Positions 12,342 to 24,402 of a DNA stretch of 64,000 bases are shown here, piece after piece (within the stretch, counting starts at the first letter, position 1; each line of letters opens with the position of its first letter). The stretch comes from Oscheius sp. JU75 (Eukaryota > Nematoda > Chromadorea > Rhabditida > Rhabditidae): positions 4,774,001 through 4,838,000 of the forward strand of contig JASJZC010000004.1 of NCBI GenBank assembly GCA_037178855.1. Reading direction: 5' to 3'. The notes beneath the pieces were generated by a model. It was not told where the DNA came from. It did not search any database and saw nothing but the letters and a program-made list of their open reading frames with translations. Position numbers and translations under genes: made by a program.

Positions 12342-15300
12342 ATGGGTAAGGACTATCGATACGGTAACTACGCGTATGCTCCGGCTTCGCAGGCCCCGAA
12401 GATGGAGATCACAATTAACCAGGTAGGGGAATGATAGATTGGGATCAACAAGACCTCTTCTCAGGCAATATTCTCCGAGTCGTAACAATTCATTGAAGAC
12501 AGCTATGCTTATAGGTAGTTCAGAGAACAAGGAGGTTACCTAGATCGTTTCTGAATCTCGCGCTCGTGCACATCCATAACAGTCCAGAGTTTCCAAGGCA
12601 AAACAGATGTTCCTACCTACACATCAATACTTTCTTAGTTTCCGATAGAGCATTTTCCTTGTTTACCACTAGCAGAAATTATGGATCTCCTGCTAGCAAG
12701 AAACTGCTTTGTTTGGGTGCAGACACCCTCTGAACTTGGTAGTCCATTGAACTGAAAATCGTAAGCCGGGGAATAGAACAGACACGCAACATCGAATACA
12801 GTAGAAAAGACGAGAAGAGACTGGTAGAAGGCAGATAGTTAGAGTTGGGACAGACACGTCAATAGCTCGACAGGGGCATTGAGATTAACTCATACACGCA
12901 TGAACATCAAGAGTGACTCAATACTTCACAACGACAATAACTAGAGAAGAGTAACGATGAGAGTACTATGCTCACCCAAGGGAAGAAGTAGAGACAAGAC
13001 GGAGTCATTTATACATCCGTGTCACAGTTCTTTTCTACTTTTGAGCTCCGTCGCCCCAGTTACTCTCACAGTTGCTGATCGTCTCATCGTCGTTTGAGGG
13101 TCTGAGTTCTCCTTTTCTCATAGCTTCGGCGATCTGCGCATCGTTGCCCGACTTGGGAGCAGTAGTCGGCGGTTCAACGGCTGTCTTGTTCTCTCCGGCG
13201 GGCTTATTCTTGTCGCAGCTGATGACGATCGTGGCCCAGCAGACAGCTTGCAGCAGCAGGCAGAAGTAGGCAAGCATCTTGACCAGGAGTATGGTAGAAA
13301 AGTAAGATAGTTGGTTAATGAGAGAAGGACGAGCAGAAGCAGAGAGATGGTTAGAAAAAGGGCTAGAAATAAGAGTGGGAAGGCAGTTTGTTAGAGTACG
13401 AGAGACAAAAGGAGTTAGAGAGCTAGGGAACGTAGATGAGAGTGAGAATAAGAGCATAGGCGGCGTTTCTGTCACAGTAGCTCCACCAATTACAAGTAGT
13501 CAGTCACAATCAACTTTCAGGGTTCGAGTCCATCCAGCTCGCTCGCCTCTCCCTACGCTAGCAGTTCCGTAGGTCGACGTCCACCGGTCAGTGCTCCTCC
13601 TCCACCTCCCCAGTACTGTGAGCCACAGCCTGCCTACAATCCAATGTAAGTCCACATATTCAGCTCCAACACAATCGCAAATTTAGGTGGATCGACCGTT
13701 TCCCAAGACGAGAAAATCGAGGAATGTTTCGATTGGCTCTCGTCGAACTGATGCTCTCCGTGGTCATCTTTGCCGGCGGGATCTGGTGCTACCACGACAC
13801 GTCCGACTACTGTCCCTACTACAGCGGTAAGTAGATGCAATGGTATCTATCGAATCTAATGGTTCAGCCGTGTGGACAAGTGCAATCTTCATCATCAATG
13901 CACTGGTGAGTCTTTATTCGGAATGTAGTTTGGGAACAGTTTTGGGGGAACATAGCCTGGACAGACTCTTGATAAATGCATACAAACAGACACATAGCAG
14001 AATGAAAAAGGGTAGCAGGATGTCCAGATTGTTGTGATGGATAAAGGAATGCAGCCGTCCCTCAGCCAAAAGCTCTTTGACTCCTCCATTGGCCAGAACA
14101 AACTCGGTCGTCTTGACCAGCCTCTCCGAGGCGTTGAACGGTTTCTCTTTGATTAGGCGCTGGATTCGGAGAGCAGACTTTTTATATCTGGAAAAGTTTT
14201 TGACTGAATGTATCCCTGGGGAAGAAGCCAATTTCACTTTTTTCGTTCATGATTGACTGGGAACGACTGTACACAAGTAGCATGAAGCTACACAGAATCA
14301 CTGTAGCTGCCGTAATCCAACGTTGTTTGATAGGCTGTTTCTCCAATCTCTGTTTGACCGGGAGAGACTACACGTCAGTGTAGTCTGTCTTCCTTTATCC
14401 TATCTAAAAGGCTCACTTTTCATCCGACAGGATCTCCCTAACGCTCTCGATCAGCAGTCCCGGATCATTCTGAAGAACTCGACGATGAATGGGCAGTCCC
14501 CAGCCTTTTAGGGTCACCGATAAGCTATTCCTAAAAGTTCTACTCTTTGGACCAATCTAAAGCTTCACCTATGCTGATCGAACATGAAGGGGACAGTCAG
14601 CAGAGGGATTCCAGCTCTGGCCGATTCCATGATTCCGTTGTAGCCACAGTGGGTGATGAAAAGACGCATCTTGGGATGATTCAGCAAAGGAACCTGGGGG
14701 ACCCAATCGTGGACACTGAAGTTTGGAGCACGAGATGAGACATTTCTCGCATGGTGGTCGTAAGAATCGATCCTGGCGATTAGATGGTAGTGAGGGAAGG
14801 CCAGAGCCAACTTGGCCAAGTTCTCCATGACCAATGGCGGTAGGAGTGTGGTGTTGACGACAGTTCCCAGAGAGAAGTAGATGATCCCTCTAGCGTCCAG
14901 GTCAATGTTCCGAGTGAACTTCTGGAGCCTTTCGAAGTAAGAATGACAGACACTCTCACCTCATCCAAGTCTATCTTCTTCTGTCCGAGTCCCAAGCCGC
15001 CAATGTTGACCATGTTGGGCATGCCAGGGCGGGGAATCTCCACGAACTCGTCAGTAGAAACGAAAACAATGTCAGAGTTTCCGGCAATCTCTCCAACATT
15101 TGGAAAGTCGGCTCTGAACAGGGGTACTATGAATGCAGCAATAGTCGTTCTAGCGCAGCTCTCGTACTCGTATTGTGATGCGCACGCCACAATATGCTGT
15201 GAGTGCCGCATCAAAATTTGAAATCGTTCTGATGCGGTCCACTGCTCCTGGCAACTGTTTTATCGTTTTTTCGCATCTAGAGTTAAAAGGGCACTAAACA

Positions 15301-18300
15301 TGCAAAGGCAATAGGCTCTGAAAAGTCAAGGCTCTACCACTCACCCAAATTTGTCTCTAAAGATCTGCGTAGTCTGATGGTGATCGTAGATAGCAGCCAG
15401 GAAGCCAGCTACCCCGTAGACAATGTTCTTGGCTCTCTCGAAATAGGAAGGAGTCGTGGAGAAGGTCATCGCCGTAGCCGGAATGTAAGAGAGAGGTGTG
15501 GGCATACCCGTAACCATGGCCATTGGCTCCAAAACTGGGCTGCTGTAATCGTATGTCCATTTTTGAGCTTGGAATAGAAATTACCTAGAAATCCAAAAGT
15601 GTATCTTGATGTCCAAAGCATATGAGATACCGGAGCCACAGAGGGATATGTGCTCTCCGAAGTAGGCGTCAAAGTTTTCTAGTCGAAGCTCTGCCATCAG
15701 CTGTTCGTTTTCGATTATTTCTGAAGAGAAGTGTAGGCACTATCAGATCGGAAACCCACGTTTACACATCTCATTGTGAGCAGCATGGAACGCCCGGTCT
15801 GTCAGGATCGTACTCAAGAGGGTAGTATCGTCGAAGAGGTCATTGGTGTAACCAGAGACGGCTCTCTGAAGAGCATTGGAGAAGCCCTTGACTGGCCATC
15901 TTCTGGCGACCTTAGCTGCTTGAACATTTCCGAAAATGTTTAAAAAGTCCGGCTCGAAGAGCACGACATCGTGACCAGCCTTTGCCAGCTCGTCAGCGAT
16001 TCGGCCATTACTGATCATATGCGATTTGCTGATTGTTGGCGAGAAGACCAGGATTTTGTAGCATTGTACAGAATAGAGGAGAAGAACGACCCAAAACATC
16101 GCAAAAAACAGTACGTGTTGCGAGCTGGAAGGCGGAGTCGACTCTCGTATCTCGCGGTCATTTTATTATTCCGTCTTGGGCTTGACACTTCTTTTGTTGG
16201 CTCGGAGTGCGAACCAGAGAGAAAGTAAGTAGACAATAATACAGAAGGGGACAATGATATCCAGACTGTTATGGACCATACAGGACTGTCGCCGCCCATC
16301 AGCCAGCAGTTCCTTGATCCCGCCGTTGGCCAGCACGAACTCAGTCGTTTTGATCAGTCTCTCGGAGGCGTTGAATGGTTTTGTTTTGATCAGACGTTGG
16401 ATTCTTTTGGCGGCTTTTAAATACCTGAAAGATACTTTTTGAAATGTTCTATCGGTTGCCTACAATAGTCTACCTCGAGACTGATAAGTCAGCAGGAAAA
16501 GGCTGACAGAGAACGAAAATCAGTGATCAGACACCCCATAAGCGGATAGAAAATGAGAAGTTGACAAGAAAAGACTGATAGTACCAGAGCAGGCTGCTTT
16601 GCAAGCGCCAGAGAACAGGTAGAGGGACTAACAAGATCTAGACAAGCCTAGATGACGAAGAGACAGCTGGTCCCATCCCAATCAACAACTCACCTTTCAT
16701 TGTTCAAAAGCTCTCCAACCGTTTCGACCAATTTGTCCGGGTCGTCTCTCAAAACTCGTCGATTGATTGACATTCCCCAGCCATTTCTTGTGACCGCTAG
16801 ACTGTTCCTGAATTTTTTTTGTGTCTTCCCAATGAACTACTCACTTTGGCTGATCCCACATGAACGGGACAGTCAGGAGAGGAACACCGGCTCGAGCTGC
16901 CTCCGTGATTCCATTATAGCCTCCGTGAGTGATGAAAAGACGCATCTTGGGGTGGCTTAGAAGGGCTGGCTGGGGAATCCAGCTATGAACACTCATGTTC
17001 GGGACATCTGTGATTATCCTTCGAGAATGCTGGTCGTAGGAATCTACTCGAACAAGGAGATGGTATTCGGAGAAGGTCTGGAAATCTACTGTCATGGTCG
17101 CGCTTCGCTGAGAGATAGTGAAGAGATACAAAAAGGCTTACCTCTGCAAGTCTGACTAGATTCTCCATAACCGATATTGCGATCAAAGTAGTGTTGACAA
17201 CTGTTCCCAGAGAAAAGTAGATCATTCCCTTGCCGGACATCTCCGCAATTCTCTCAAACGTCTGGTCCAGTCGGCCACTCTGACTCTCTCCCAGACCACC
17301 AATATTCACCATGTTTGGCATGACCGGACGTGGAATTTCAATAAATTCATCGGTGGAGACAAACACGATGTCAGAGCTTCCAGCAATTTCTCCCACATTC
17401 GGAAAGTCCGCCCTGAACTCTGGTCACTTCAATCAAGGAAGTACTAACCCAAACTTTTCCCTAAACACTCTGGTAGTCCTGCCATGATCGTAGATGGCCA
17501 TTAGATAGCCATTCAGTCCATAGATCATGTTCCAGACTCGTTCGTAGTAGGTTGGTGAGACAGAAGAGGATAGAGTCATTCCCTCTGAAGGGATGTAGGA
17601 GAATGGACTTGGCATTCCCGTAAAGAGGGCGATGGTTTCGAAGACAGGGCAGCTCGAGACCCAGAAATGGACTTGGATGTTTAAGGCCAGACCAAGGCCG
17701 TGGCCGCACAGATTTATGTGTTCTGCAAAGAAGGCGTCAAACTTTTCGGATCGAAGTTGATCCATGAGTCGGTCGTCATTTATCAGCTCTGAAAGGGTAC
17801 TGTTTGGACTGAAAAGACGCTTGTGATCATTTGTCGCGAGTCTGGATCAAGAGTATATCAGAACGTTGTGTACCTAGGCAGGTCTATTCGCTTAAACTTT
17901 AAGACATCTCTAGATTGTACAACAGACTCACGTTTGCACATGGCATCAATAGCAGCCTGGTAGGCCCGATTTGCCCTGTTCATCTCCAAAAGACCTGGAT
18001 CCACAAAAAGGTCTCGTGACAACGCTCCAATCAGATTCAATAGGTCGTCATTGAAGCCCTTTACTGGCCATCTTCTTGCCACCTTGGTTGCTTGAACGCT
18101 GTCGAAAATGTTCAAGATGTCCGGCTCAAAGAGTACGACATCGTGACCAGCCTTGGCCAACTCGTCCGCTATCCTACCATTGCTGATCATGTGTGATCGA
18201 CTGATCGTAGGGGAAAATACGAGGATTTTGTAGCATGATACAGACAAAGTGAAAAACAGAAGTTGGTACATGGTTTCTTATCGGAGAATGTCTTGTGTAC

Positions 18301-21300
18301 ACCTTCATTGAGAGAGAGAGAGAGGGGGCCCGTTTCGAAAGACTGCACAACAAGTAACGAGGTCAAACATTACTGGGTCTTCACTTTGACTCGTTTCGAA
18401 CAGCAAATTGAGCAGAGAACCCGTAGAGAAAAATAAGAAATGAGAGAAACTAGAAGGAAGAAGGGAACTAGGATGTCTAGACTGTAGTACAGGACGAAAG
18501 AGTGATGTCTGGTCTTGCAGAGAAGCTCTTTGACACCCCCATTGGCTATCACAAATTCTGTGGTTTTGACGAGACGCTCAGATGCAGAAAAGGGCTTTGT
18601 CTTGACGAGGTTCTGGATCCGGAGAGCGGCTTTCTTGTATCTAAACATCGATATTTCTTTCTGCAGAAAATGGACACTGGGCGCGGCCTCAGAACTAGCT
18701 TTAAGCGCCGCGCGAAATTACAAAGTATTCTGGCGATGCCTTTTGCCCTTGAAATATAGTTAATCGAATTTCACAGTCCCAGAGCTCCAAAATGACACCA
18801 AACATGCCATGGACATATTAAACTTGAGGAAAAAGAAAAGACGTAGACTTACTTATCGTTCTCGAGCAGTTCCTTCAGGACCTCTGTCACTTTTTCGGGG
18901 TCGTCTCTCAAAATCTTCTTGTCCAAGGACAGTCCCCAGCCATTTTGAGTCACTGCTTGACTGTTCCTGGAACATTTCATTGTAAAAATACTGAGTTGAT
19001 CTCACTTGGGCTGATCGAACATGAAGGGAACTGTCAATAGCGGGACTCCAGCTCTGGCAGCTTCCATGATTCCATTGTAACCTTAATCGCTGTTCTGTCA
19101 ACAGTCGGACAGTTTAAAATACCTGCATGTGTGATGAAGAGACGCATCTTGGGGTGGTTGAGGAGAGCCGGCTGGGGTACCCAGTCGTGGACTTTCAGGT
19201 TGGGAACTGCGAGCTTCTTAGCATGACTGTCATAATGATCGGCTCTGATTATGAAGTGGTAGTGGGGAAGGGCCTAGAGACAAGGGTCGATGAGACAAAA
19301 GAACTTTTAAGGGATCGGGGGAGTCGAAACCAGATCATTTGAGCGAAGCGCACGCCTTTGACCACTAGCCTACGAAAAAAAGTTCGAAGTTCGATTAGAA
19401 CAACTTCTGACTGGGGTAGCGCGCAAACAAAGCATGGACTAACCTTAGCAACTTTGGCCAGATTGTCCATGATCGATGAGGGCAGAAGAGTTGTATTGAC
19501 AATGGTTCCGAGAGAAAAGAAAATAATTCCCTTCTTCACCTCGGCCACCTCCTTCTCGAAAATCTCGTCCAGTTCTGTGTTCTTCTCCTTCCCGAGTCCC
19601 AGACCTCCAATATGAACAAAGTTGGGCATTTCGGGACGAGAAATCTCGACGAATTCGTCACTCGAAATGAAGACAATGTCCGAACTTCCGGCTATTTGAC
19701 CAACGTTCGGAAAGTCGGATCTAAACGGAAACTGTCACCGTTATTCCGAGAGTCCTCACCCAAACTTGTCTCTGAAGATCTTGGTTGTCCGATACTGGTC
19801 GAAAGTTGACAGAACGTAGTTGAAAGATAACGTGAACAAATTGGAAGCCCTGTCAAGATACGTAGGCTCTGTGTAGATTCCCATTCCTCCAGCCGGGACG
19901 ACCGAGACGGGAGTCGGAAGACCCGTGACCATTGCGAGACTCTCGAAGATCGGGCAACTGAAGGGGATTGCACGGATCAAGGGCATAATTACCTTGAGAT
20001 CCAGAAATGTATTTTAATACCCAGGGCATGAGAGATACCGAATCCGCATAAATTAATCTGTTCTCCGAAGTAGGCATCAAACTTCTCGTCTCTCAACTGT
20101 TGCATGAGCTCGTCGTTTTCAATTATTTCTGAAAGACATGAGTAGTCGAACTGAACTGAGAAAGAGACAGAATACATGAAGCGAGGACAGTACCGAAATC
20201 CACAAACAGAGAGAGAAGACAGAAAGTTTCCTACGATGTCTTCTTCATGAGACCGAAAGAAAAGCTCAGTACATCCCAGGAATCATGAACAGTAAGGAAC
20301 TCACGTTTGCACATAGAATCATAGGCTCCCTGGTAGGCCAACTCTCCTCGAATCAGCTCCTTGATACCAACTTCTTCGAAAACATCTTCTGAGAAACCTA
20401 AACTGAATATTTGCATAAGAATGAGAGGATGGTAACTTGAAAGAACCCGTAGAAGAGCATCGGAGAAGCCCTTTACCGGCCATCTTCTGGCCAACTTGGC
20501 GGCTTGGACTTTTTCAAAGATATTCAGAAAGTCGGGCTCGAAGAGCACGACCTCGTGACCAGCCTTGGCCAACTCGTCAGCTATCCGGCCATTACTGATC
20601 ATGTGAGATCGACTGATTGTCGGGGAAAAGACCAAGATTTTGTAGCTGGAAATGACTGGGAGCAGAAGGAGTAACCACCGAAGCATGTTGGCTGAAATGA
20701 AGAAGTTAGAAGAGAAGATCTTATATGGGGAGAGATTCGAAAAAGAGAGAGCAGAGAAGACGAAAATGTCTGGACTTGTTATCAGTTGCTTAACCGCCGA
20801 CCGCCACGATATCTACTCCTTTCGGCGGCAAATATTGGCACCCGTACATTTTCGAATAGTAAGCACGTTCGAAGGTCAACTGATCAGAGAGAAAAGCGAT
20901 CTTTGGAAACCATTTTCGAATGTGGGAAAGGTTTCGGAAAGGGGTGGCATTTAAAGAAGAGTCGACAGTCTGCGGAAAGAGAGTAAGAGACGAGAGAGCG
21001 ATTGGTTGGTGAGTCAAGAACACAGAGTTTGGAAATTGCATTCGTCTGTCTTGTTCGAGACCATAAATCAACGTTAAAATGCCAAAAACTTTTGAGAGAC
21101 GTGAAGAACTGGTGGATACAAAGAGACAGAGACTGCCGGTCACACCGGGACATACGGGCTGACATAGAGTTCTGATAGGAGGCATGTACTCACTCCACTC
21201 TTTCCAGATCGGTTGTATGGCTGCCAAGATCGGTTCGATCAATCTCTACATGGGTCACCTTGTCCTGTCTCTGGTGTCGGTCATGATGTGTTTCGTCTCC

Positions 21301-22827
21301 TTCGGCTTCGCCTACTACAGCTGGAACACTGTGGGAACCTACCATCACCCGAAGATCGAACGAGATCAAGCCTTCTGTCTTCTAGGAACTCACGATCCTA
21401 GCAGGCAGCTCATTTTTTGTGACAGAAACAACCAGAATCTTTCAGGATCTCGTACATTTTTACGCACATGAACAAGTACGACTTCTCGCTCTGTCTCTGG
21501 CAGTTGAAGGTCGGTGTGGCTGTCAACTCAGTCCAATTCGTTATCGCTGGACTCCAATGTAAGTAACATGTTATTCATTGGCAAACCAGATCTTTTCAGT
21601 CCTTCTGAACCTCCTGTCAGCGTTCCTCTGCCTAAAGAGGACATGCCATTTTTGATCTTCCTTTCTGTCAATCCCTCCCGGTGCAATTCACTTCGATCTG
21701 TCCTCCATTCTGTCCCACTAATATTGCTCATAGGCACTTCAAAGAATGAATATTTGTCCATCCGGTGAATCAAGGGAGCGAAGATGACTAACGAGCACCC
21801 ACTCCTTCTTTTGTGTCTCCTTCTGCCAAAGCTTTTACGTTCCTGTTTTGATACGAGACGGTTGTTGTGTTTTTTGAGGGACAGTCACATCCGCCTGCTA
21901 GATTTTAAAGAGGAGGAACAATAGAAAACAATACAGTCTGCAAGAAATTTGACAAACATCAGCTGCCTGGGACAGGTTTGACTACCAAAACATCCCTTCG
22001 TTACCCTGTCCATACAGTATATCCCCTCCAAGAACCTGACAGTCTCTTATCCCAATTCTAGCACTTCCTCTTCGTTTTCTCACAGTGTCTCTAAGCTTCA
22101 TAGTAATCCTTGCTAATTTGTCTTCTATTTTATGAAACCAACAGTATCAGCGAACCTTGACTGTCAACCTGACACCCTGTCTCTGTCAAACGGATACCGT
22201 GACATGCCGGTCTTTATTTGTGATCATGGAGAAACTGATTGTAAGCTAACTATTGGAAAGTTTGCTAAGTAAGTTTAAGAGCCATAGATCTCCTCATCAC
22301 TGATCTTTTGATCAGCGTTGATCCTCTTATGGGTTTACAGAAGAACATTACAGAGAAAATTACAGATCCGGAGTGCGTGGGTAGAGTAGATAGACTCTGG
22401 AGAGACTCCCCTGACTCTCAATGGTTCATTTCTTCTCTTTAAAGTCAGTTCAGAACAACACCTTCCTCCTATCACACTTCCTTTATGACTAAATGGCGTC
22501 ATAATTTGTTACAGGTTCTGAATCATTAGCATCTGCGTCATACTCTCGAAAAACGAGTCAGAGAGACAGACTGCGGGAGGAACTTTTCCGAACCACCTCA
22601 TAGTCGGAAAACAAAAACAGGAACTCTTCTACCTGTCTCTTTCCCTTACGATCTCGGTGTCTAAGCATCATTTGTATTGACCGCGGGAGGTCATTCAAAC
22701 AACAGGTTACTCATCAGAATTGTTCTGCCATTGTAACCTCTCTGTCTCTCTCTCTCTCTTTCGCATTACAGCACAGCTCCGTCGCTCGATCAATCCCCGC
22801 AATGCGCACGTCCCGTTCCCGCCCTGA
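12342..22827 (+). CDS. Four-TM membrane protein with giant intron
   Basis: Seven exons (12342-12422, 13521-13645, 13687-13826, 13868-13905, 21208-21404, 21446-21558, 22772-22827) total exactly 250 codons including stop. The cytosolic N-terminus is Ser/Pro/Tyr-rich (SAPPPPPQYCEPQPAYNP). Four hydrophobic segments follow: LALVELMLSVVIFAGGIW, AVWTSAIFIINALIGCMA, HLVLSLVSVMMCFVSFGF and a segment around KVGVAVNSVQFVIAGLQ. The tail is short and basic, ending NAHVPFPP. The layout is that of MARVEL/tetraspan-like proteins, but I cannot name the family. Intron 5 (21405-21445) appears to use a GC donor (AG|GCAGCT). Introns 1 and 4 contain other genes on the minus strand. Confidence 0.78.
13035..13277 (-). 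CDS. Small secreted protein nested in tetraspan intron 1
   Basis: Single exon of 80 residues with a signal peptide (MLAYFCLLLQAVCWATIVIS). The mature chain is short, polar and low-complexity (CDKNKPAGENKTAVEPPTT, then RPSNDDETISNCESNWGDG), with two cysteines and an N-glycosylation-type NKT. The frame is open for about 65 codons upstream of this ATG, but the signal peptide marks the likely start. No family recognised. Confidence 0.55.
   Translation of the reverse strand: MLAYFCLLLQAVCWATIVISCDKNKPAGENKTAVEPPTTAPKSGNDAQIAEAMRKGELRPSNDDETISNCESNWGDGAQK
13914..16099 (-). CDS. UDP-glycosyltransferase, third gene of the cluster
   Basis: Begins with a signal peptide (MFWVVLLLYSVQC) then YKILVFSPTISKSHMISNG, the nematode UGT N-terminus. 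The exons continue with FDAYFGEHISLCG, DIVFVSTDEFVEIPRP and NIGGLG. The UDP-sugar binding signature is FITHCGYNGIMESA followed by GIPLLTVPFMFDQ. The C-terminus has the RYKKSALRIQRLIKEKPF helix and one TM segment (NLDILLPFFILLCVCLYAF) with a short cytosolic tail. It is an ER membrane enzyme that conjugates sugar to small lipophilic substrates. It is the downstream-most of three, starting only 66 bp after the stop of the preceding UGT. Confidence 0.9.
16166..18271 (-). CDS. UDP-glycosyltransferase, second gene of the cluster
   Basis: Same architecture as its neighbours: signal peptide (MYQLLFFTLSVSC), YKILVFSPTISRSHMISNG, DIVFVSTDEFIEIPRP and the signature FITHGGYNGITEAARAGVPL. The C-terminal exon (about 16426-16166) encodes YLKAAKRIQRLIKTKPF, a TM segment (DIIVPFCIIVYLLSLWF) and a basic tail ending VKPKTE. 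The stop codon overlaps an AATAAA-like string (TAATAAAATG). It starts 98 bp after the stop of the first UGT. Confidence 0.9.
18370..20686 (-). CDS. UDP-glycosyltransferase, first gene of the cluster
   Basis: Transcribed first in the cluster. It has a signal peptide (MLRWLLLLLPVISS), then YKILVFSPTISRSHMISNG and GHEVVLFEPDFLNIF. The middle part includes FDAYFGEQINLCGFGI, DIVFISSDEFVEIS and HIGGLGLGKEKNTELDE. The signature exon lies near 19020-19250 and the TM exon is 18648-18370 (LDILVPFFLLVSLISYF). One intron holds a tRNA-like sequence. Some exon ends were not resolved, and part of the signature region has a short extra intron near 19085-19118. Confidence 0.88.
19300..19375 (-). other. tRNA-like relic in a UGT intron
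   Basis: On the minus strand an A-box-like segment (TAGTGGTCAAAGGC) is followed at tRNA spacing by a B-box-like TGGTTTCGACTCCC. The acceptor stem does not close and no good anticodon stem is present. Probably a tRNA-derived SINE or pseudogene. Confidence 0.35.
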
Positions 22828-23581
22828 TGAGGTCGTCGTGGCATACTTCCATGACTCATTCTCGTATCTTTACTCAGCTGTTTCCGCTCTCTGACTCATC
22901 CTCTTTTCCTGTACAATCCGACCAGGTTGGACGGGCGACCGAAAGGTCAAAACGGCGCTGCTTCCGGGTGTCTGCCACCAGCTGGACAGAGCTTTTTGAC
23001 AATAAAGTATGGTTATGGATGAGAAAATGGGCGTTTCTCGAGGAGGGGAATGGCTCTCCTAAACCTGAGGTAATGGACTATTCCGAAACCTCCCCAGGTT
23101 TCCTAGGTTTCCGTGAATAGGTCCGTGCGCTCCAAAAATAGGGCTGACCATGTTGACAATGTCTATCAGGTTTTCGGAGACCCTTTTTATTGCTATTAGA
23201 TGCCCAAATCATTCGAAACTCTCTATTTCAAATTTCGACTCTGTAAAGTTTTTTCAAACTTGGGAAGTTGCCTTCTCCACTGTTCTCCACCCCTCCAAAC
23301 CAACAGACATTTTAATTTGACATCCACAAGCTGAAAGAGATTGTTCCTTTTCTACAGTTCATGGAAATCCAGTCTACGAGCCTAAATTAGAGTTTGTAAC
23401 TTCGAACTTTTGTCCACACCTCTGAAAACAGCAAATTGCTCAAGCGAAACTGTACTTTACAAAGATTGTGAGCAAAAGTTACTAGCCTTCTAAATTGCTC
23501 GACGTTCTCTCTGCTGTACAACTTAAAAGAGTAGTGCACCCAAATCTGCCGCTTATCACCTAGTTTTCTGCCCTAAGACGA

Positions 23582-23667
23582 CATTTTAGAGCTTAGTCAT
23601 GTTCTACAAAATTTATAGAGCAGATTGAGCTCTATAACTTTGTAGAACACGACTAAGCTCGAAAATG
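23582..23667. repeat. Short foldback (hairpin) element
   Basis: Two arms of about 40 bp (CATTTTAGAGCTTAGTCATG and its near reverse complement) surround a loop of a few bases. The inner part carries TTCTACAAA. Similar but shorter hairpins occur in sphingomyelin synthase introns near 27103 and 27790. Confidence 0.8.
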
Positions 23668-24178
23668 AAACATAGCTAACCCGAACAACTTGTCTTGATA
23701 CCGAAAACGGGGTGAGAAGTGGTGAACCTATGGTGGTCAATGTGTCCCTCAATACAAATGGCCTCTAATTCAATCCCAACTAAATTCACTGTTTTTTGAG
23801 CAGACTGGCACTCAAAGACACAGTTCTGATCAAAAGGGAACACGGTTTGTTTTGTCTCCTCTACCGCTCCTCCTTCTGGCAAACATAGTGATTTGAGTTT
23901 TTGTATTTGCACGAGGTAGTCGAGTGAGACAAAGTCCGTCCGTCTGCTCAGAGACGTTTTCTTCTCCCCTTCTCTCGAAATGTCATCTGTGAAACAGCTG
24001 ACGGTCTATTCTATTGACCTTCTCACGGTCATGTTTTCTCTCCCCTATAATCTCGTTTTTCTATTAAAAACCCGATTCCTCCCTCCCCAAATTTCAAAAG
24101 ACAGTCACAAAGCCGTAAAGACTCGTCACCGCGAGTTTGATAAGATTCTCGCTGTGCCATATGCTCTCCAGTTAAGAT

Positions 24179-24402
24179 ATGTCGCTTACAGGCAGCACTC
24201 TCACCATAACTAACAGGAAGGACTACGCACTCGTCGGCGGCATTGAGGTTTGTCACCTTTTAATATTCTAGACTGATCAAAACATAATGTTTTTCGGGAC
24301 AAAGTTCGGGGAAAACGAACAGTGCGTCGTCTTGCTGATAGGACAAAGGGGACCACGATTAGTGTGGGCAAAAAGTTATCTGGGAAGTGCAGGCTGTCAG
24401 TC
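24179..24402 (+). CDS. Candidate small gene, two exons, 3' end not found
   Basis: An ATG at 24179 opens MSLTGSTLTITNRKDYAL. A GTC donor at 24233 and TATTCTAG acceptor at 24271 would excise 39 bp and keep the frame into TDQNIMFFGTKFGENE and VVLLIGQRGPRLVWAK. A consensus GTAAGT donor follows at about 24403. No family is recognised and no clear next exon was found. The exon 25865-26056 is in a compatible phase but lies 1.5 kb away. Confidence 0.28.
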
